64,000 nucleotides of DNA from Nonomuraea jiangxiensis. Its GTDB lineage: Bacteria > Actinomycetota > Actinomycetes > Streptosporangiales > Streptosporangiaceae. The stretch covers positions 248,001 through 312,000 of the forward strand of contig NZ_FNDJ01000008.1 of the NCBI RefSeq assembly GCF_900099965.1. The letters are read 5' to 3'. Position 1 is the stretch's first letter, and every line of letters begins with the position of its first letter. A model generated the notes under the pieces. It made no database searches. It was not told the origin of the DNA and was given only the letters and a program-made list of their open reading frames with translations. This document shows, piece after piece, positions 1 to 8,888 of this stretch. A program made the translations under genes and the position numbers.

Positions 1-2
1 GG

Positions 3-881
3 AAGAAGGCCCAGGAAGCGGCCAGCGCGACCAAGAAGGCGGAAGCCGGGCCGGCGGGCGGCAAGAATCTCGTCGACGTCGCCGGCGGCGGGGCGAGTTG
101 CAACAGTTTCGTGCCCGGCACGACCGTGCTGATGGCCGACGGCACGCGCCGGCCGATCGAGGAGGTACGGCTCGGCGACGAGGTGCTGGCCACCGATCCC
201 GAGACCGGGGAGACGTCCGCCCGGCCCGTCGTGGCGACCATCCTCGGCGAGGGCCACAAACATCTGGTCGAGGTCACCGTCGACACCGACGGCCCGCGCG
301 GCGACGACACCGGCCTGGTGATCGCCACCGACAACCACCCGTTCTGGGTCGACGACGAGGGCCGCTGGACGGACGCCGCCGACCTGGAGGCAGGCGACAC
401 CGTGCTCACCCCCGAGGGCGACCGGCTCACCGTCGTGAGCCTGCGGGAGCGCGAGGCCGACCTGCGGGTGCACAACCTCACGATCGACGGCGTCCACACG
501 TACTACGTGACCACCGGTGACGCCGACGTCCTCGTGCACAACAAGAACCGCGGAGGCTGCGGACCGACGCACCGCGACAACCAGCGGCTCGCCAAGCAAT
601 CCTTCAACCACGCGAAGGAGGCGCGCAAGAGCGAGGCGAGATCACACAACCCAGTGGCCCCGAGGGTTCTCAAGATCGCGGAGGTGAAACCGAAACCGAC
701 GCGTGAGGAGCGGGCGTTGGCCGCCGCCAAGTACCAGGAGATAGCAAGCGATCGGCTCGGCACCCCGATCTCGGAATTGGCCACGCTGGTCGGCTGGCGC
801 TACGCACCGATAGTTGGGCCTGTCATACGTGTGGCTGGCGCCGGCTTCGGCTGGATAAGGGGAAAGAATCCGCCGGACTGA
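3..881 (+). CDS. Polymorphic toxin C-terminal part: HINT autoprocessing domain plus unknown tip (5' truncated)
   Basis: The frame is open from the window edge, so only the C-terminal part of a larger protein is present. A Lys/Ala-rich linker leads to a HINT (intein/hedgehog-like) domain. Its catalytic cysteine is encoded at 99-101, just before FVPGTTVLMADG, and the block ends in the typical VHN motif at 534-542. In polymorphic toxins this pretoxin-HINT domain cleaves to free the C-terminal tip. The tip is about 112 residues, rich in basic residues, and ends with a hydrophobic stretch (residues such as WRYAPIVGPVIRV). I recognise no nuclease or other toxin motif in it. The main body is probably an RHS or other large secreted protein lying left of the window (inference). 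Confidence 0.85.
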   Translation, partial: KKAQEAASATKKAEAGPAGGKNLVDVAGGGASCNSFVPGTTVLMADGTRRPIEEVRLGDEVLATDPETGETSARPVVATILGEGHKHLVEVTVDTDGPRGDDTGLVIATDNHPFWVDDEGRWTDAADLEAGDTVLTPEGDRLTVVSLREREADLRVHNLTIDGVHTYYVTTGDADVLVHNKNRGGCGPTHRDNQRLAKQSFNHAKEARKSEARSHNPVAPRVLKIAEVKPKPTREERALAAAKYQEIASDRLGTPISELATLVGWRYAPIVGPVIRVAGAGFGWIRGKNPPD

Positions 882-917
882 GCAGGGTGACCTGCCAAGA
901 AGAAAGGCTGCGGACAC

Positions 918-1037
918 ATGGATCAACGTTACGGCACCAAGGCATCAGTGAAGCTCGACAAGACGCTGAGATACTCGTGCCAGGCCCAGCTCCTGGCAAT
1001 TCCCTGTTCGCCATATTCGATATCCACAACGGCTTGA
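918..1037 (+). CDS. Possible 39-residue ORF, immunity or decayed secreted-protein fragment
   Basis: An ATG preceded by AGAAAGG about ten bases upstream opens a 39-codon frame directly behind the HINT toxin gene. Its position is where an immunity gene would be expected. The translation begins MDQRYGTKASVKLDK and contains two cysteines. A different frame stays open over the same stretch and runs on to about 1087, so a frameshifted longer gene is possible. No family is recognised. The call rests only on the ribosome binding site and position. Confidence 0.25.
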   Translation: MDQRYGTKASVKLDKTLRYSCQAQLLAIPCSPYSISTTA

Positions 1038-1171
1038 ATCAGCACGAGTGGGCGGCGCCGGCGCGAGCGGGATGCTTCAGGGACTGACAGTGCAAATATC
1101 CACCTGTACTTGAAATAGTTCGCTACGGCGGCGCGGTGAACATCCCAAGATTAAGAAATCGAAGCTGAGGT

Positions 1172-1252
1172 TTCGCCGAGTTCACCGCCGCGGCCGTGCT
1201 ACTGGGCGGCCTTGTCGCGCCGACTCCGACGGCGGGTGCGGCCACGCCCTGA
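1172..1252 (+). pseudogene. Orphan signal-peptide remnant
   Basis: This frame reads as a hydrophobic Ala/Leu/Val segment ending in a signal-peptidase-like TAGAATP, then stops immediately. It has no start in frame because a TGA lies just upstream. It looks like the broken front end of a secreted protein whose mature part is gone. Together with 918-1037 it suggests that a small secreted or immunity gene decayed in this 405-base gap between the toxin and the M23 gene. Confidence 0.3.
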
Positions 1253-1287
1253 CCCTCCGCAAGATCTCATCCTGAGAGGAAACGCCG

Positions 1288-2535
1288 ATGACCACCTGTC
1301 CCTCCCGGAGCCGCGTACGTCGCACGGCGACCGTGGCAGCGCTCGGCCTGGCCGTGCTGGTGACCGCCGTCCCCTTACCGGCGTACGCGGCCGTGCCGGA
1401 GTTCCAGCTGCCGTTCCCCTGCGGCCAGAAGTGGCGGCTGGACACCTGGGCGCACTCCCCCGCGCTCGACATGGTCAAGGAGCCCGACCAGGCCGGCACC
1501 GACGGCGCGGTGCTGGTCGCCCCCGCCGCCGGGACCGTCAACCAGTCCTTCTACCACTCCAACGCCGGCAACCTGATCCAGATCGATCACGGCGGCGGCC
1601 ACTTCACCACCTACATTCACCTGAAGTCCCGGACCCTCAACGTCGGCGCCCGCGTCCAGCAGGGGCAGGAGATCGGGCGGGTCGGCGCGACGGGCCCCAC
1701 CTCCAACGGGCATCCCCACCTGCACTACGAGCAGGGCTACGACAGGAACGGCGACAGGCGCGCCACCTGGGGAGCCGACGGCACCGAGCGGGTGCGCCCG
1801 AGCTTCAACGGGGTCGAGTACGGCCAGAGCGACGGCCGTACCTGGCGCAACGTGACCAGCGCCAACGGCTGCCCCACCAGCGCCGTGGAGGGGCGGTTGT
1901 ACCGGGAGCCCAACGGCACCATCGCGGTCATCGCCGGAGGCGCGCCCGTGCGCTTCGCCAACATGGACGAGCTCAACGCCACCGGGTACGGCAGCGTGCC
2001 CACCACCCCGGTCATCGCCGGCTGGCTCAACACCCTTCCCCAGCAACCGCGCATCGGCACCTACCTGCACAACCCCGCCGACAACACCATCCACGTCATC
2101 GCCGGCGGCGCCAAGTACGCGCTCACCTATGACGAATGGAACACCCTGGGGCGGCCGGCCCACGTCAGCGTCCCCGTCCGTTTCCTCAACACGTACGGCG
2201 CCGCCCCCAAGGACGGCACCTTCCTGCGCGACCCCGCGAACGGCGGCTCCATCTATCTCACGGTGGGTGGCGCGAAATACCACCTGACCCCCGCCGACTA
2301 CGCGGCGCTCGGCAGTCCGGCCTTCGCCAACGTCCCCATAGGCTGGATCAACACCTTCGGCGCCGTCCCGAGGAACGGCACCTACCTCCACGACCTCCGT
2401 AACGACACGATCTTCGTCATCAACGACGGCAGGAAGCGGCCACTCACCTACCAGGAGTGGAACGACCTCGGCCGCCCCGCCCACACCTCGGTGCCCGGCG
2501 GCTTCCTCGACGCCATCCCCAACGTTCAAACCTGA
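1288..2535 (+). CDS. Secreted M23-family metalloendopeptidase with C-terminal repeats
   Basis: The 415-residue product starts with a Sec signal peptide (basic start, hydrophobic core, AYA cleavage site near residue 34). Residues about 60-150 form an M23 (LytM-type) zinc peptidase domain: an N-terminal His/Asp pair in HSPALD, and GHPHLHYEQ supplying the HxH ligands. Such enzymes cut peptidoglycan cross-bridges or related peptides outside the cell. From about residue 195 on there are four tandem copies of a roughly 53-residue unit, recognisable by GTYLHNP/GTFLRDP, a central I-x-V-I-x-G-G-A, and closing GWLNT/GFLDA motifs. These probably form a binding domain (inference). GAGAGG-type ribosome binding sequence precedes the ATG. 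Confidence 0.88.
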   Translation: MTTCPSRSRVRRTATVAALGLAVLVTAVPLPAYAAVPEFQLPFPCGQKWRLDTWAHSPALDMVKEPDQAGTDGAVLVAPAAGTVNQSFYHSNAGNLIQIDHGGGHFTTYIHLKSRTLNVGARVQQGQEIGRVGATGPTSNGHPHLHYEQGYDRNGDRRATWGADGTERVRPSFNGVEYGQSDGRTWRNVTSANGCPTSAVEGRLYREPNGTIAVIAGGAPVRFANMDELNATGYGSVPTTPVIAGWLNTLPQQPRIGTYLHNPADNTIHVIAGGAKYALTYDEWNTLGRPAHVSVPVRFLNTYGAAPKDGTFLRDPANGGSIYLTVGGAKYHLTPADYAALGSPAFANVPIGWINTFGAVPRNGTYLHDLRNDTIFVINDGRKRPLTYQEWNDLGRPAHTSVPGGFLDAIPNVQT

Positions 2536-2559
2536 CCACGGCCCCTGGGCGCAGGATCC

Positions 2560-2592
2560 CGGTGCCCACCGGCTCCGTCCCGGTGGGCACCG
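2560..2592 (+). terminator. Hairpin terminator after the M23 gene
   Basis: A perfect 13-base stem (arms 2560-2572 and 2580-2592) with a 7-base loop lies 24 bases after the M23 stop codon. There is no long T-tract, which is common in high-GC actinobacteria. Confidence 0.7.
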
Positions 2593-2659
2593 TTCCCGCG
2601 ATGCATCCCACGGCGAAAGGGCGAAGATCGGATAGGGTCCGGAGCCACTAGCCGCCGGC

Positions 2660-3031
2660 GTGCTCGACGCACCGAAACTGCTGGAAGGCCTGTCCCTCGG
2701 GTACGCCTTCCACGTGCAGAAGCTCGCGGGGATCCTGGACGCCCAGGCGAAGCCGGCGAAGAAGTCGTCCACGAGCGAGGCGGCCGTAATCGGCCGCAAG
2801 GCCACGCTGCAGGCGTTGTGCTTGTCCGGAGCGCTCACCGGAGGTCTGTGGGACTCCCTCGGCCACACGCGCGAGCACGGGACGGAGTACTACATCGGCC
2901 GGCACGTCATCGGCCGATACGGGACCTTCGGCAAGCCGGCCAACCAGGTCCACTGGTTCCGGCAGGGGCTCGAGGCCGAGTCGCCGTCCGCCTGCAACAC
3001 CTTCACGGCCCCGGCCTCGAAGGTGAAATAG
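2660..3031 (+). CDS. Hypothetical protein, probably the C-terminal part of a larger gene
   Basis: The frame is open from 2636 and a GTG at 2660 would give 123 residues. No ribosome binding site stands before that GTG. The sequence is protein-like: an amphipathic N-terminal half, then conserved-looking motifs such as HTREHGTEYYIGRHV and ANQVHWFRQGLE. I recognise the style of the C-terminal end of an actinobacterial secreted protein but cannot name a family. The missing start suggests a truncated remnant. No partner gene is evident. Confidence 0.45.
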   Translation: MLDAPKLLEGLSLGYAFHVQKLAGILDAQAKPAKKSSTSEAAVIGRKATLQALCLSGALTGGLWDSLGHTREHGTEYYIGRHVIGRYGTFGKPANQVHWFRQGLEAESPSACNTFTAPASKVK

Positions 3032-3295
3032 CGTGGCGCCCCCGTGGGAGCCCCTCCCTCGCCGGTGATCGGCAGGGGACAAATTCGTTTGTGGCGCCGG
3101 CCGGTCAGCCAGTAGCGTGCGACCGGCACCATCGGATTCGACGTGGGGACTGTCGCGTGACGCCGCCTGCTCTCGCTGCCTGACATCTACTTCCGCGCTT
3201 TCTCAGACCGGCCTCGTGGTCGGTCCCGCCGGGCTGCTCTGAATCTCTGAGCCGCCCTGGCTGGTCAGCGTTCTTTGTCAGGTCTTAGAGAGATC

Positions 3296-3859
3296 ATGTC
3301 TTCACAAACCCATAGAGATCATTTCGTGCTGCCCTGGACCGTGCGGAGGACCCGGCTGCCGCTGCTCGCCATGCGTTGCCCGGGCTGCCGGGCGGAGGCG
3401 GCCACCGTCGGCGAGGGCAAATTCCGGATCAACGCCAACGGCAAGCTGCTTGATGTGTGGCTGCTCGTCCTTTGTGTCTGCTGCGAGCGGACCTCGAAGG
3501 TCACAGTCCACGAACGCGTGCCGGTCCGATCGCTGGATCCGGCCAGGCTGTGCGCCTTCGAGAACAACGATCAGGCGCTCGTCGCCCACACGCTCCTGGA
3601 CCCCGCGGTCGCACGGCGCAACCGGTTCGCCCTCGATTGGCGTGGCGCGTGGCGGCTGGAGTCGTCGGCCATCGAGGCGGCTTGGCCGTACCGGGTGGAG
3701 GTCGGGTTCCTCGATCCCGTGCCCGTACGCCCGGAGCGGCTGATCGCCCAGGGGCTCGGCGTCAGCAGGGGCGAGGTCGAACGCCGGATCAAGTGCGACC
3801 TCCCCCTCAACCGCACAACGAGCACGGGCTTCTCGTTCGTCGTCATGCCCGCCGCATAG
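3296..3859 (+). CDS. DUF1062 domain-containing protein
   Basis: The product is 187 residues from the ATG at 3296, preceded by an AGAGAGA ribosome binding sequence. A GTG at 3275 would add seven residues but has no site. The N-terminus carries the family pattern: a WTVRRTRLP motif, then a zinc-ribbon-like CPGC, and a second cysteine set in VLCVCCERT. The rest matches the usual DUF1062 layout, ending with a short helix-turn segment (GVSRGEVERRI). The function of the family is unknown. The gene stands alone, with a terminator hairpin immediately downstream. Confidence 0.8.
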   Translation: MSSQTHRDHFVLPWTVRRTRLPLLAMRCPGCRAEAATVGEGKFRINANGKLLDVWLLVLCVCCERTSKVTVHERVPVRSLDPARLCAFENNDQALVAHTLLDPAVARRNRFALDWRGAWRLESSAIEAAWPYRVEVGFLDPVPVRPERLIAQGLGVSRGEVERRIKCDLPLNRTTSTGFSFVVMPAA

Positions 3860-3864
3860 ATGGT

Positions 3865-3896
3865 CGGGAGGCGCGGCGGGACCGGCGCGCCTCCCG
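3865..3896. terminator. Bidirectional hairpin terminator
   Basis: A perfect 11-base GC stem (3865-3875 with 3886-3896) and a 10-base loop sits between the convergent DUF1062 gene and the RHS-like remnant. Confidence 0.65.
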
Positions 3897-3953
3897 TTCA
3901 TACCCTTGCGCCCGGCACAGAGAGTTCGACGAGCGTGGTACGCGGCACGCACC

Positions 3954-4553
3954 TCATAACGTCCTGGGCGGAGATCCAGGCGTATTCCCTCGAGAGCCTC
4001 GACGCCGCTCGGTGTCCACCGAGACGCGCACCAGCGGCCGCCAGCAGCCGCCCTGCGCATCGAAGAAGAAGGTCCGCACGTCCTGCGGGGTCAGCCCGGC
4101 TTCCGCCAGCTTCGCCGCGTCGTACGGCACGCTGATCGTGATGTCCTGCTCGAACTCGAACGGCGTCGGCGTGAACCGGTAGCCGGCGCGCGGCCCGTCG
4201 GTCACGTTGTCCATCCCGGCGCCCAGCACCGGCAGCTCCGCCTCGGTCAGCGGGGTGATGCCGATCTCGGTCGGCTCGTCGAGCGCGGTGTTGCCGATGT
4301 TCAGCTGGACGTCGTCGTAGCTGAGCGTCCTGGAGGTCTTGCCATCGGCCATGGCCTTGTAGGCCGGCCGTACGGCCGCCTGGGGGCCGGCCGAAGGGGC
4401 CAGGGTCCGCTTCCGGAGGCTCTGCGCCGAGGCCGGCGCGCCGGGGATGCACTCAGGGGCGACGGTCTCCGCGGCCGCGGGCTGGGGCACCGTTGCCAGT
4501 CCGGTCACTAATACGGCTAAGGATGTGATCGCGCATAAGACACGCGAACGCAT
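3954..4553 (-). pseudogene. Orphan N-terminal fragment of an RHS/SpvB-type secreted protein
   Basis: The ATG at 4553 opens a signal peptide (hydrophobic core, PAAAE cleavage region) followed by a segment typical of the N-terminal region of actinobacterial RHS/YD-repeat toxins: GYRFTPTPFEFEQD, ISVPYDAA and a FFFDAQGGCWRPL block ending in RVSVDT. In full-length relatives this is followed by a TDHFT-type block and long repeats. Here the frame degenerates right after SVDTE and stops at 3954. The gene is therefore cut to about 200 residues. It is not the start of the window-edge toxin, which lies in the opposite orientation. It could still be expressed as a short secreted protein. Confidence 0.6.
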
Positions 4554-4869
4554 ACTGATCACACTCACCACTCCAAGCTCGGGACAGTGCGCTGAGGGGG
4601 CACGCAGGAGGTTGGCATAAGGGCGGCATAAGTGATCAGCGCCGCGCCCCATCGATAACACCCGAGATAACTAGCCGTCCAGTCGCAAGTTTCGTCACGC
4701 TCCGACACTCAGCGCGACCGGAATGCCGTCATCACCCATGTCACCGAGGCGACTGGCGTCGCCCTCCGCCAATGTGGCCACAACCGGCCACACCAGAACG
4801 AGACAGCCCGCCGTGTCACGCGCCGGAAATTGGGCGGAGATCTGCGGAGACTTCCGCTTGGATGGGGCC
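4554..4869. other. Intergenic region between divergent genes
   Basis: These 316 bases separate the RHS-like fragment (minus) from the S66 peptidase (plus) and must hold both promoters. The frame upstream of 4870 is open back to 4723 but lacks a start with a ribosome site and reads as non-protein-like sequence. I see no clear operator or RNA element. Confidence 0.5.
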
Positions 4870-5913
4870 ATGCGTCCCGATCTTCGTCTGCCCCCCAAGC
4901 TGAAACCAGGAAACCGCGTGGCGGTGGTCTCGCCGTCCTTCGCCGCACCCGCGATGTTCCCCGACGTGCACGACCTCGCCATGCGGCGGCTCCGCGAAGA
5001 ACTGGAGCTCGAACCCGTCGAATACCCCACCACCCGCCGGCTGGACGCCTCGCCCGCTGACCGGGCGGCCGATCTGATGGACGCCTTCACCGACCCGGAC
5101 ATCCACGCGGTGCTGGCCACGATCGGCGGCAGCGATCAGATCACCGTACTCCCCCACCTCGACCCCGCGGCGATCACCGTCCCCAAGCCGTTCTTCGGCT
5201 TCAGCGACAACACCAACCTGCTCAACTGGCTGTGGACCCACGGCATCGCCGGCTATCACGGCGGCTCCACGATGGTGCACCTGGGCCGTGGCGGCGGTCT
5301 GCATCCGGTGTCCACCGCGTCGCTGCGGGCGGCCCTGTTCACCGGCGGGGACGTCGTCCTGCGGCCGGCCGAGGAGTTCAGCGAGGACGAGCTCGACTGG
5401 AACGACCCCGCCTCTCTCGGCCGGGCGGCGCCGGTTCAGCGGGGTGAGGGCTGGATCTGGCACCGGCCCGACCGGGTCGTCACCGGCCCGACCTGGGGCG
5501 GCTGCCTGGAGATCGTGCACTGGAACCTGGCCGCCGGCCGCTGGATCCGCCCGGTCGCCGACTACGCGGGATGCGTGTTGCTGGTGGAGACCTCCGAGAT
5601 GATGCCGCCGGCGCGAGAGGTGTTCCACATGCTGCGCAACGCCGGCGAGCGAGGGCTGCTCGGCCAGTTCCCCGCCGTTCTCGTCGGCAGGGCGAAGGCG
5701 TCCGCGCTGGACCGTCGCACCACTCCGGACGTGCGGGTGACGTACCGCGCCGAACAGCGGGAAGCGGTCCTGCGGGCCCTGGAGGCGTACAACCCCGAGG
5801 CCATGGCCGTGTTCGACGTCGACTTCGGGCACACCGACCCGCAGTGGGTGCTCCCCTACGGCGGCACGATGACGGTGGACGGCCCCGGCCGGCGCATCAT
5901 CGCGCACTACTGA
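4870..5913 (+). CDS. S66 family peptidase (MccF-like / LD-carboxypeptidase)
   Basis: The 347-residue product belongs to the S66 serine peptidases, which include LD-carboxypeptidases and the MccF enzymes that hydrolyse microcin C7-type peptide-nucleotides. The nucleophile elbow GGSDQ places the catalytic serine at residue 88. The expected Glu (LLVETSE, residue 240) and His (FGHTDPQW, residue 321) are present. There is no signal peptide, so a cytoplasmic role is likely. The start at 4870 was chosen because the family typically begins with LPPKLKPGNRVAVVSPS. MccF-type detoxification is more likely than peptidoglycan recycling from overall sequence style, but this is inference. Confidence 0.85.
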   Translation: MRPDLRLPPKLKPGNRVAVVSPSFAAPAMFPDVHDLAMRRLREELELEPVEYPTTRRLDASPADRAADLMDAFTDPDIHAVLATIGGSDQITVLPHLDPAAITVPKPFFGFSDNTNLLNWLWTHGIAGYHGGSTMVHLGRGGGLHPVSTASLRAALFTGGDVVLRPAEEFSEDELDWNDPASLGRAAPVQRGEGWIWHRPDRVVTGPTWGGCLEIVHWNLAAGRWIRPVADYAGCVLLVETSEMMPPAREVFHMLRNAGERGLLGQFPAVLVGRAKASALDRRTTPDVRVTYRAEQREAVLRALEAYNPEAMAVFDVDFGHTDPQWVLPYGGTMTVDGPGRRIIAHY

Positions 5914-5930
5914 ACCCGGCTGCCGTCCTG

Positions 5931-5961
5931 GCCAGCGTGCCCTGCGATCGGGCACGCCGGC
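5931..5961. terminator. Bidirectional hairpin terminator
   Basis: An 8-base perfect stem (5935-5942 with 5950-5957) extends past one mismatch to three more pairs. It lies between the convergent S66 and nuclease genes. Confidence 0.6.
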
Positions 5962-5978
5962 TCACGGCCGTCAGATCG

Positions 5979-6794
5979 TCACTTCGGCAGTCCGGCGCGG
6001 ATCACGAGCGCGTCGTGGTCGGTGTACGTGGTCGGCTCCAGCTCCAGAGACGGCGAGGTGAGGTTGCCGTAGGCGTGCTGGATGCCGGGGGCCTGGGTGG
6101 CGGCCGCGTCGGTCAGCGTCCAGTGGCCCTCGGGAGCGCACGAGGCGCGCCGGTTGACGTCACCGGCGAAGATGGCCGGCCGGCCGCGCGAGGCGAGCAC
6201 CTGGCCGAGTTCGGCGCACTGGACCGAGTTGGTGCTGCCGGGAGCCTCGCCGTCGGTGGACAGGTGGCTGGTGCACACGTCCACCTGGCGGGCGGTCGTC
6301 ACGCAGAGCCAGCGGCGCTGCTCCACCCCGCTGAACACCGAGTACGGCGCATCCTCGGAAGCCTTGATGGCCTCCTTGGTCAGCACGGCGTTGCCGAACT
6401 CACCGCGCCCGTCCGGCGTCTTGCAGGCCAGCGGGGCGCCGTTGTAGATGACCGTGGCGAACCGGAAGTGGTAACCGGTGCGCCGGGCGATCTGGGCCAC
6501 GTCACCGCTGCAGGCTTCGTTGAGGGTGACCGCGTTGACGTCGTTGGCCTTGATGCGCTCGACGACCTCGTCAAGGATCTTCGGGTACTGGGTCCGGGCG
6601 TAGCAGCCGGCGTAACCGCTGTCACAGATGTTCATCTGGAGCAGCGAGTACGGCCGGCGCACGTGCTGCGTCGGTGCATCCCCGGACTGCGTCACGGTGG
6701 AGGCCAAGGCGACGCCGGGGGACGACAGCAGCCCGGCGGCCGCCAGGCAGCCGATCAACAGGGTGCGCAGACGTGTCAGGGAAATAGAGATCAC
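5979..6794 (-). CDS. Secreted endonuclease/exonuclease/phosphatase-fold protein
   Basis: The 271-residue product has a Sec signal peptide (cleavage near VALAS, about residue 31) and then an EEP-fold domain related to DNase I. Visible motifs are LLQMNICD, the metal-binding Glu in VTLNEAC, GNAVLT, CTSHLS, the GDVNRR motif (equivalent of GDxN) and the terminal YTDHDALV with the catalytic Asp-His. Six or more cysteines suggest disulfides and an extracellular protein. The substrate could be nucleic acid or a phosphoester. It is transcribed alone, convergent with the S66 gene. Confidence 0.82.
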   Translation of the reverse strand: MISISLTRLRTLLIGCLAAAGLLSSPGVALASTVTQSGDAPTQHVRRPYSLLQMNICDSGYAGCYARTQYPKILDEVVERIKANDVNAVTLNEACSGDVAQIARRTGYHFRFATVIYNGAPLACKTPDGRGEFGNAVLTKEAIKASEDAPYSVFSGVEQRRWLCVTTARQVDVCTSHLSTDGEAPGSTNSVQCAELGQVLASRGRPAIFAGDVNRRASCAPEGHWTLTDAAATQAPGIQHAYGNLTSPSLELEPTTYTDHDALVIRAGLPK

Positions 6795-7048
6795 CGCGTC
6801 ATTGTGCTGGCGTGATCGCCGGGTCGACAGGGTGCGCGGAAAGAGTTCACCGCTCCCTCACACGGCCGTCACTCCCCCTTGAAGGGCACCGGCAGCCCAC
6901 GAGGACTCGCAGGTCAGGCCGTCGGACCACAACCGGGCACCCCGGTAAGGGCGGTTCTCCGCCGGTTCACCGTTGCGACACACCAGCGAAGTGATCTGTT
7001 CCTCCTGTTCTGATTTGTCTGATCTTTTGACTCAAGAACGGCAGCGAC

Positions 7049-8669
7049 ATGAGGCGCAGCAGCGCGTTACCGATGGCTTCCTGGCCTGGTGCGATCACAG
7101 CGATCGCGCTCGTGGCCGGCACCCTGGCCGTCACACCGCCCCCGGCCATGGCAGCGGACCACGACCGGCCCTCCTTCCTCGGCAGGTCCCTCTACACCGG
7201 CGAGTTCCACTCCCACACCTCGGTGAGCGACGGCGTCCAGCTGCCCGGACGCCTACGAGCACGTCAGGGGCGAGACCGACGCCGACTTCTTCGCGGTCAC
7301 CGAGCACGACGTCATGTGGGACATCCGCAACGGCGAGGACTTCGTCGAGGACTGGCGTGACGCCGACTCCGCCGAATGGCGCTACCTGCACGAGAGCGCC
7401 GCGACGTTCAACGCGGCCCAGGACGACCTCGTGGCGGTGCCCGCGATCGAGAACACCTGGTACGACGGCACCGGCGACATCAACGTGTTCAACACCGACT
7501 GGCACGTCACGGCACGGGCGACCGAGAAGGGCAGCGTCGACGGGTTCGGCAACGCCTTCGGCACCGGCGACATGAAGTACGACGGCATCGTCGGGTACAG
7601 CTGCGGCGTCCTGCGCGACGCTTTGTCGGCGGCCGACGTCTCGACCGGCAGCGGCCGGTACGCCGGTGGCCTCGTCGGCATCGCCGGAGGTGCCACCCAG
7701 CGCGCGGCGACCACCGGCGGCAGCCTGACCGAGCGTGCCTACGCGGCCGGCCCGGTCAAGGCCACCGGCAACCAGAGCGCGGGCGGCATCAGCGGCTACG
7801 CGTACACGGGCACGACCGTACGGAACAACGTGGCGCTCAACCCGACGGTGACCGCGACGGGGTGGGCCCATCGGATCGTCGCCCGTACGCTGGCCGACGG
7901 CGCCCCGGCCGTCGGGAACAACCTCGCCTCCGAGCTCGTGGTCGCGGCGACGCAGAACGTCGGGGCCACCGCACCGGAGAGCTTCAACGGCACCACCATC
8001 ACCGCTGCCCAGGCCGTCGATCCGGCCACGTACACGGCGCTCGGGTGGGACCTGGAGACGGTCTGGCGGTGGGACACCGGCCTCGGCCGGCCGGTCCTGC
8101 GCGGCCCGGCAGCTCCGGCTGCCGCGGTCCTTTCGCCGGCCGGAGCCGGTGGCATCCGCCATGAGGCTGTCGCGAACGGCGACGGTACCGTCACCTTGGC
8201 GGTGTCCGCCGGGAGCGCCGCGGCGGACCGGCAGCTGTCGGTCCTCCTGCTGCGCGGCCGCTCGTCCACCTCGGCTCCGGACGAGGACGACATCGCCTAC
8301 CTCGGCGAGGTCCGCCTCGACGGACAGGGCGACGCCACGCTGACCGTACTCGTGCCGGAGCCGGGCAAGCCGGCGCTCGCGCTGAACACCTCCGGTGACA
8401 CCACGCGTTACACCGCCTCCCTCCTGCCGAAGGAGCCGCCCACCGGCACCCCGGCGATGACGGTGCTCGACGACACCGTCACCGCCACGGCCAAGCCGCA
8501 CGGCAACGCCCCTGCCCAGGTCACGATCACGCTGGTGTGCGCGGGCGAGGCGACGTGCCAGGACCAGGTCGTCATCTCCCACGGCGGCGGCGCGCAGCTC
8601 GACGCCAGGAAGGTCACGCTCCAGCCCGGCAGGACCCGGGATCTGAAGGTCGACCTCGCCGGCCGGTGA
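7049..8669 (+). pseudogene. Broken secreted PHP-domain hydrolase fused to GLUG repeats
   Basis: The gene starts with a signal peptide (ATG 7049) and a CehA/McbA-type PHP domain with the metal motif EFHSHTSVSDG. At about 7244-7249 one extra base shifts the frame; removing it restores LPDAYEHV...DFFAVTEHDV. The restored frame runs to 8669. The PHP domain is itself cut short after GTGDMKYD (about 7582), where the rest of the metal-binding half should follow. Instead it joins GLUG-type repeats (GGLVGIAGG, GGISGYAYTG) and a C-terminal beta-rich domain. The gene thus carries both a frameshift and an internal deletion. A full-length relative lies at 33010-35376. Confidence 0.75.
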
Positions 8670-8888
8670 TGTTCTCCACCCCGCTGTCCACCCTTTGGCG
8701 GAATCACTCCACCCATCCCCATGTCTAGTGTCTGGTGCTGGCGTAACGGATCGTGGCCGCTTCGCCCGCCAGGCGGGGACACATCAACGGTCCTTAAGAA
8801 CTCCGTAAGCGCGTTCCGCCAGGCTGCCGTAACAGCAAGGGGCGGGGTCCGACGGCCACCGGTCCCCATAACGACTCGAAGGAGCATC

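Noticed and set aside
1375..2868. Long open frame opposite the M23 gene
   Set aside because: It is antisense to a clear M23 gene, has no ribosome site, and its translation is low-complexity Gly/Val/Arg sequence; a GC-skew shadow.
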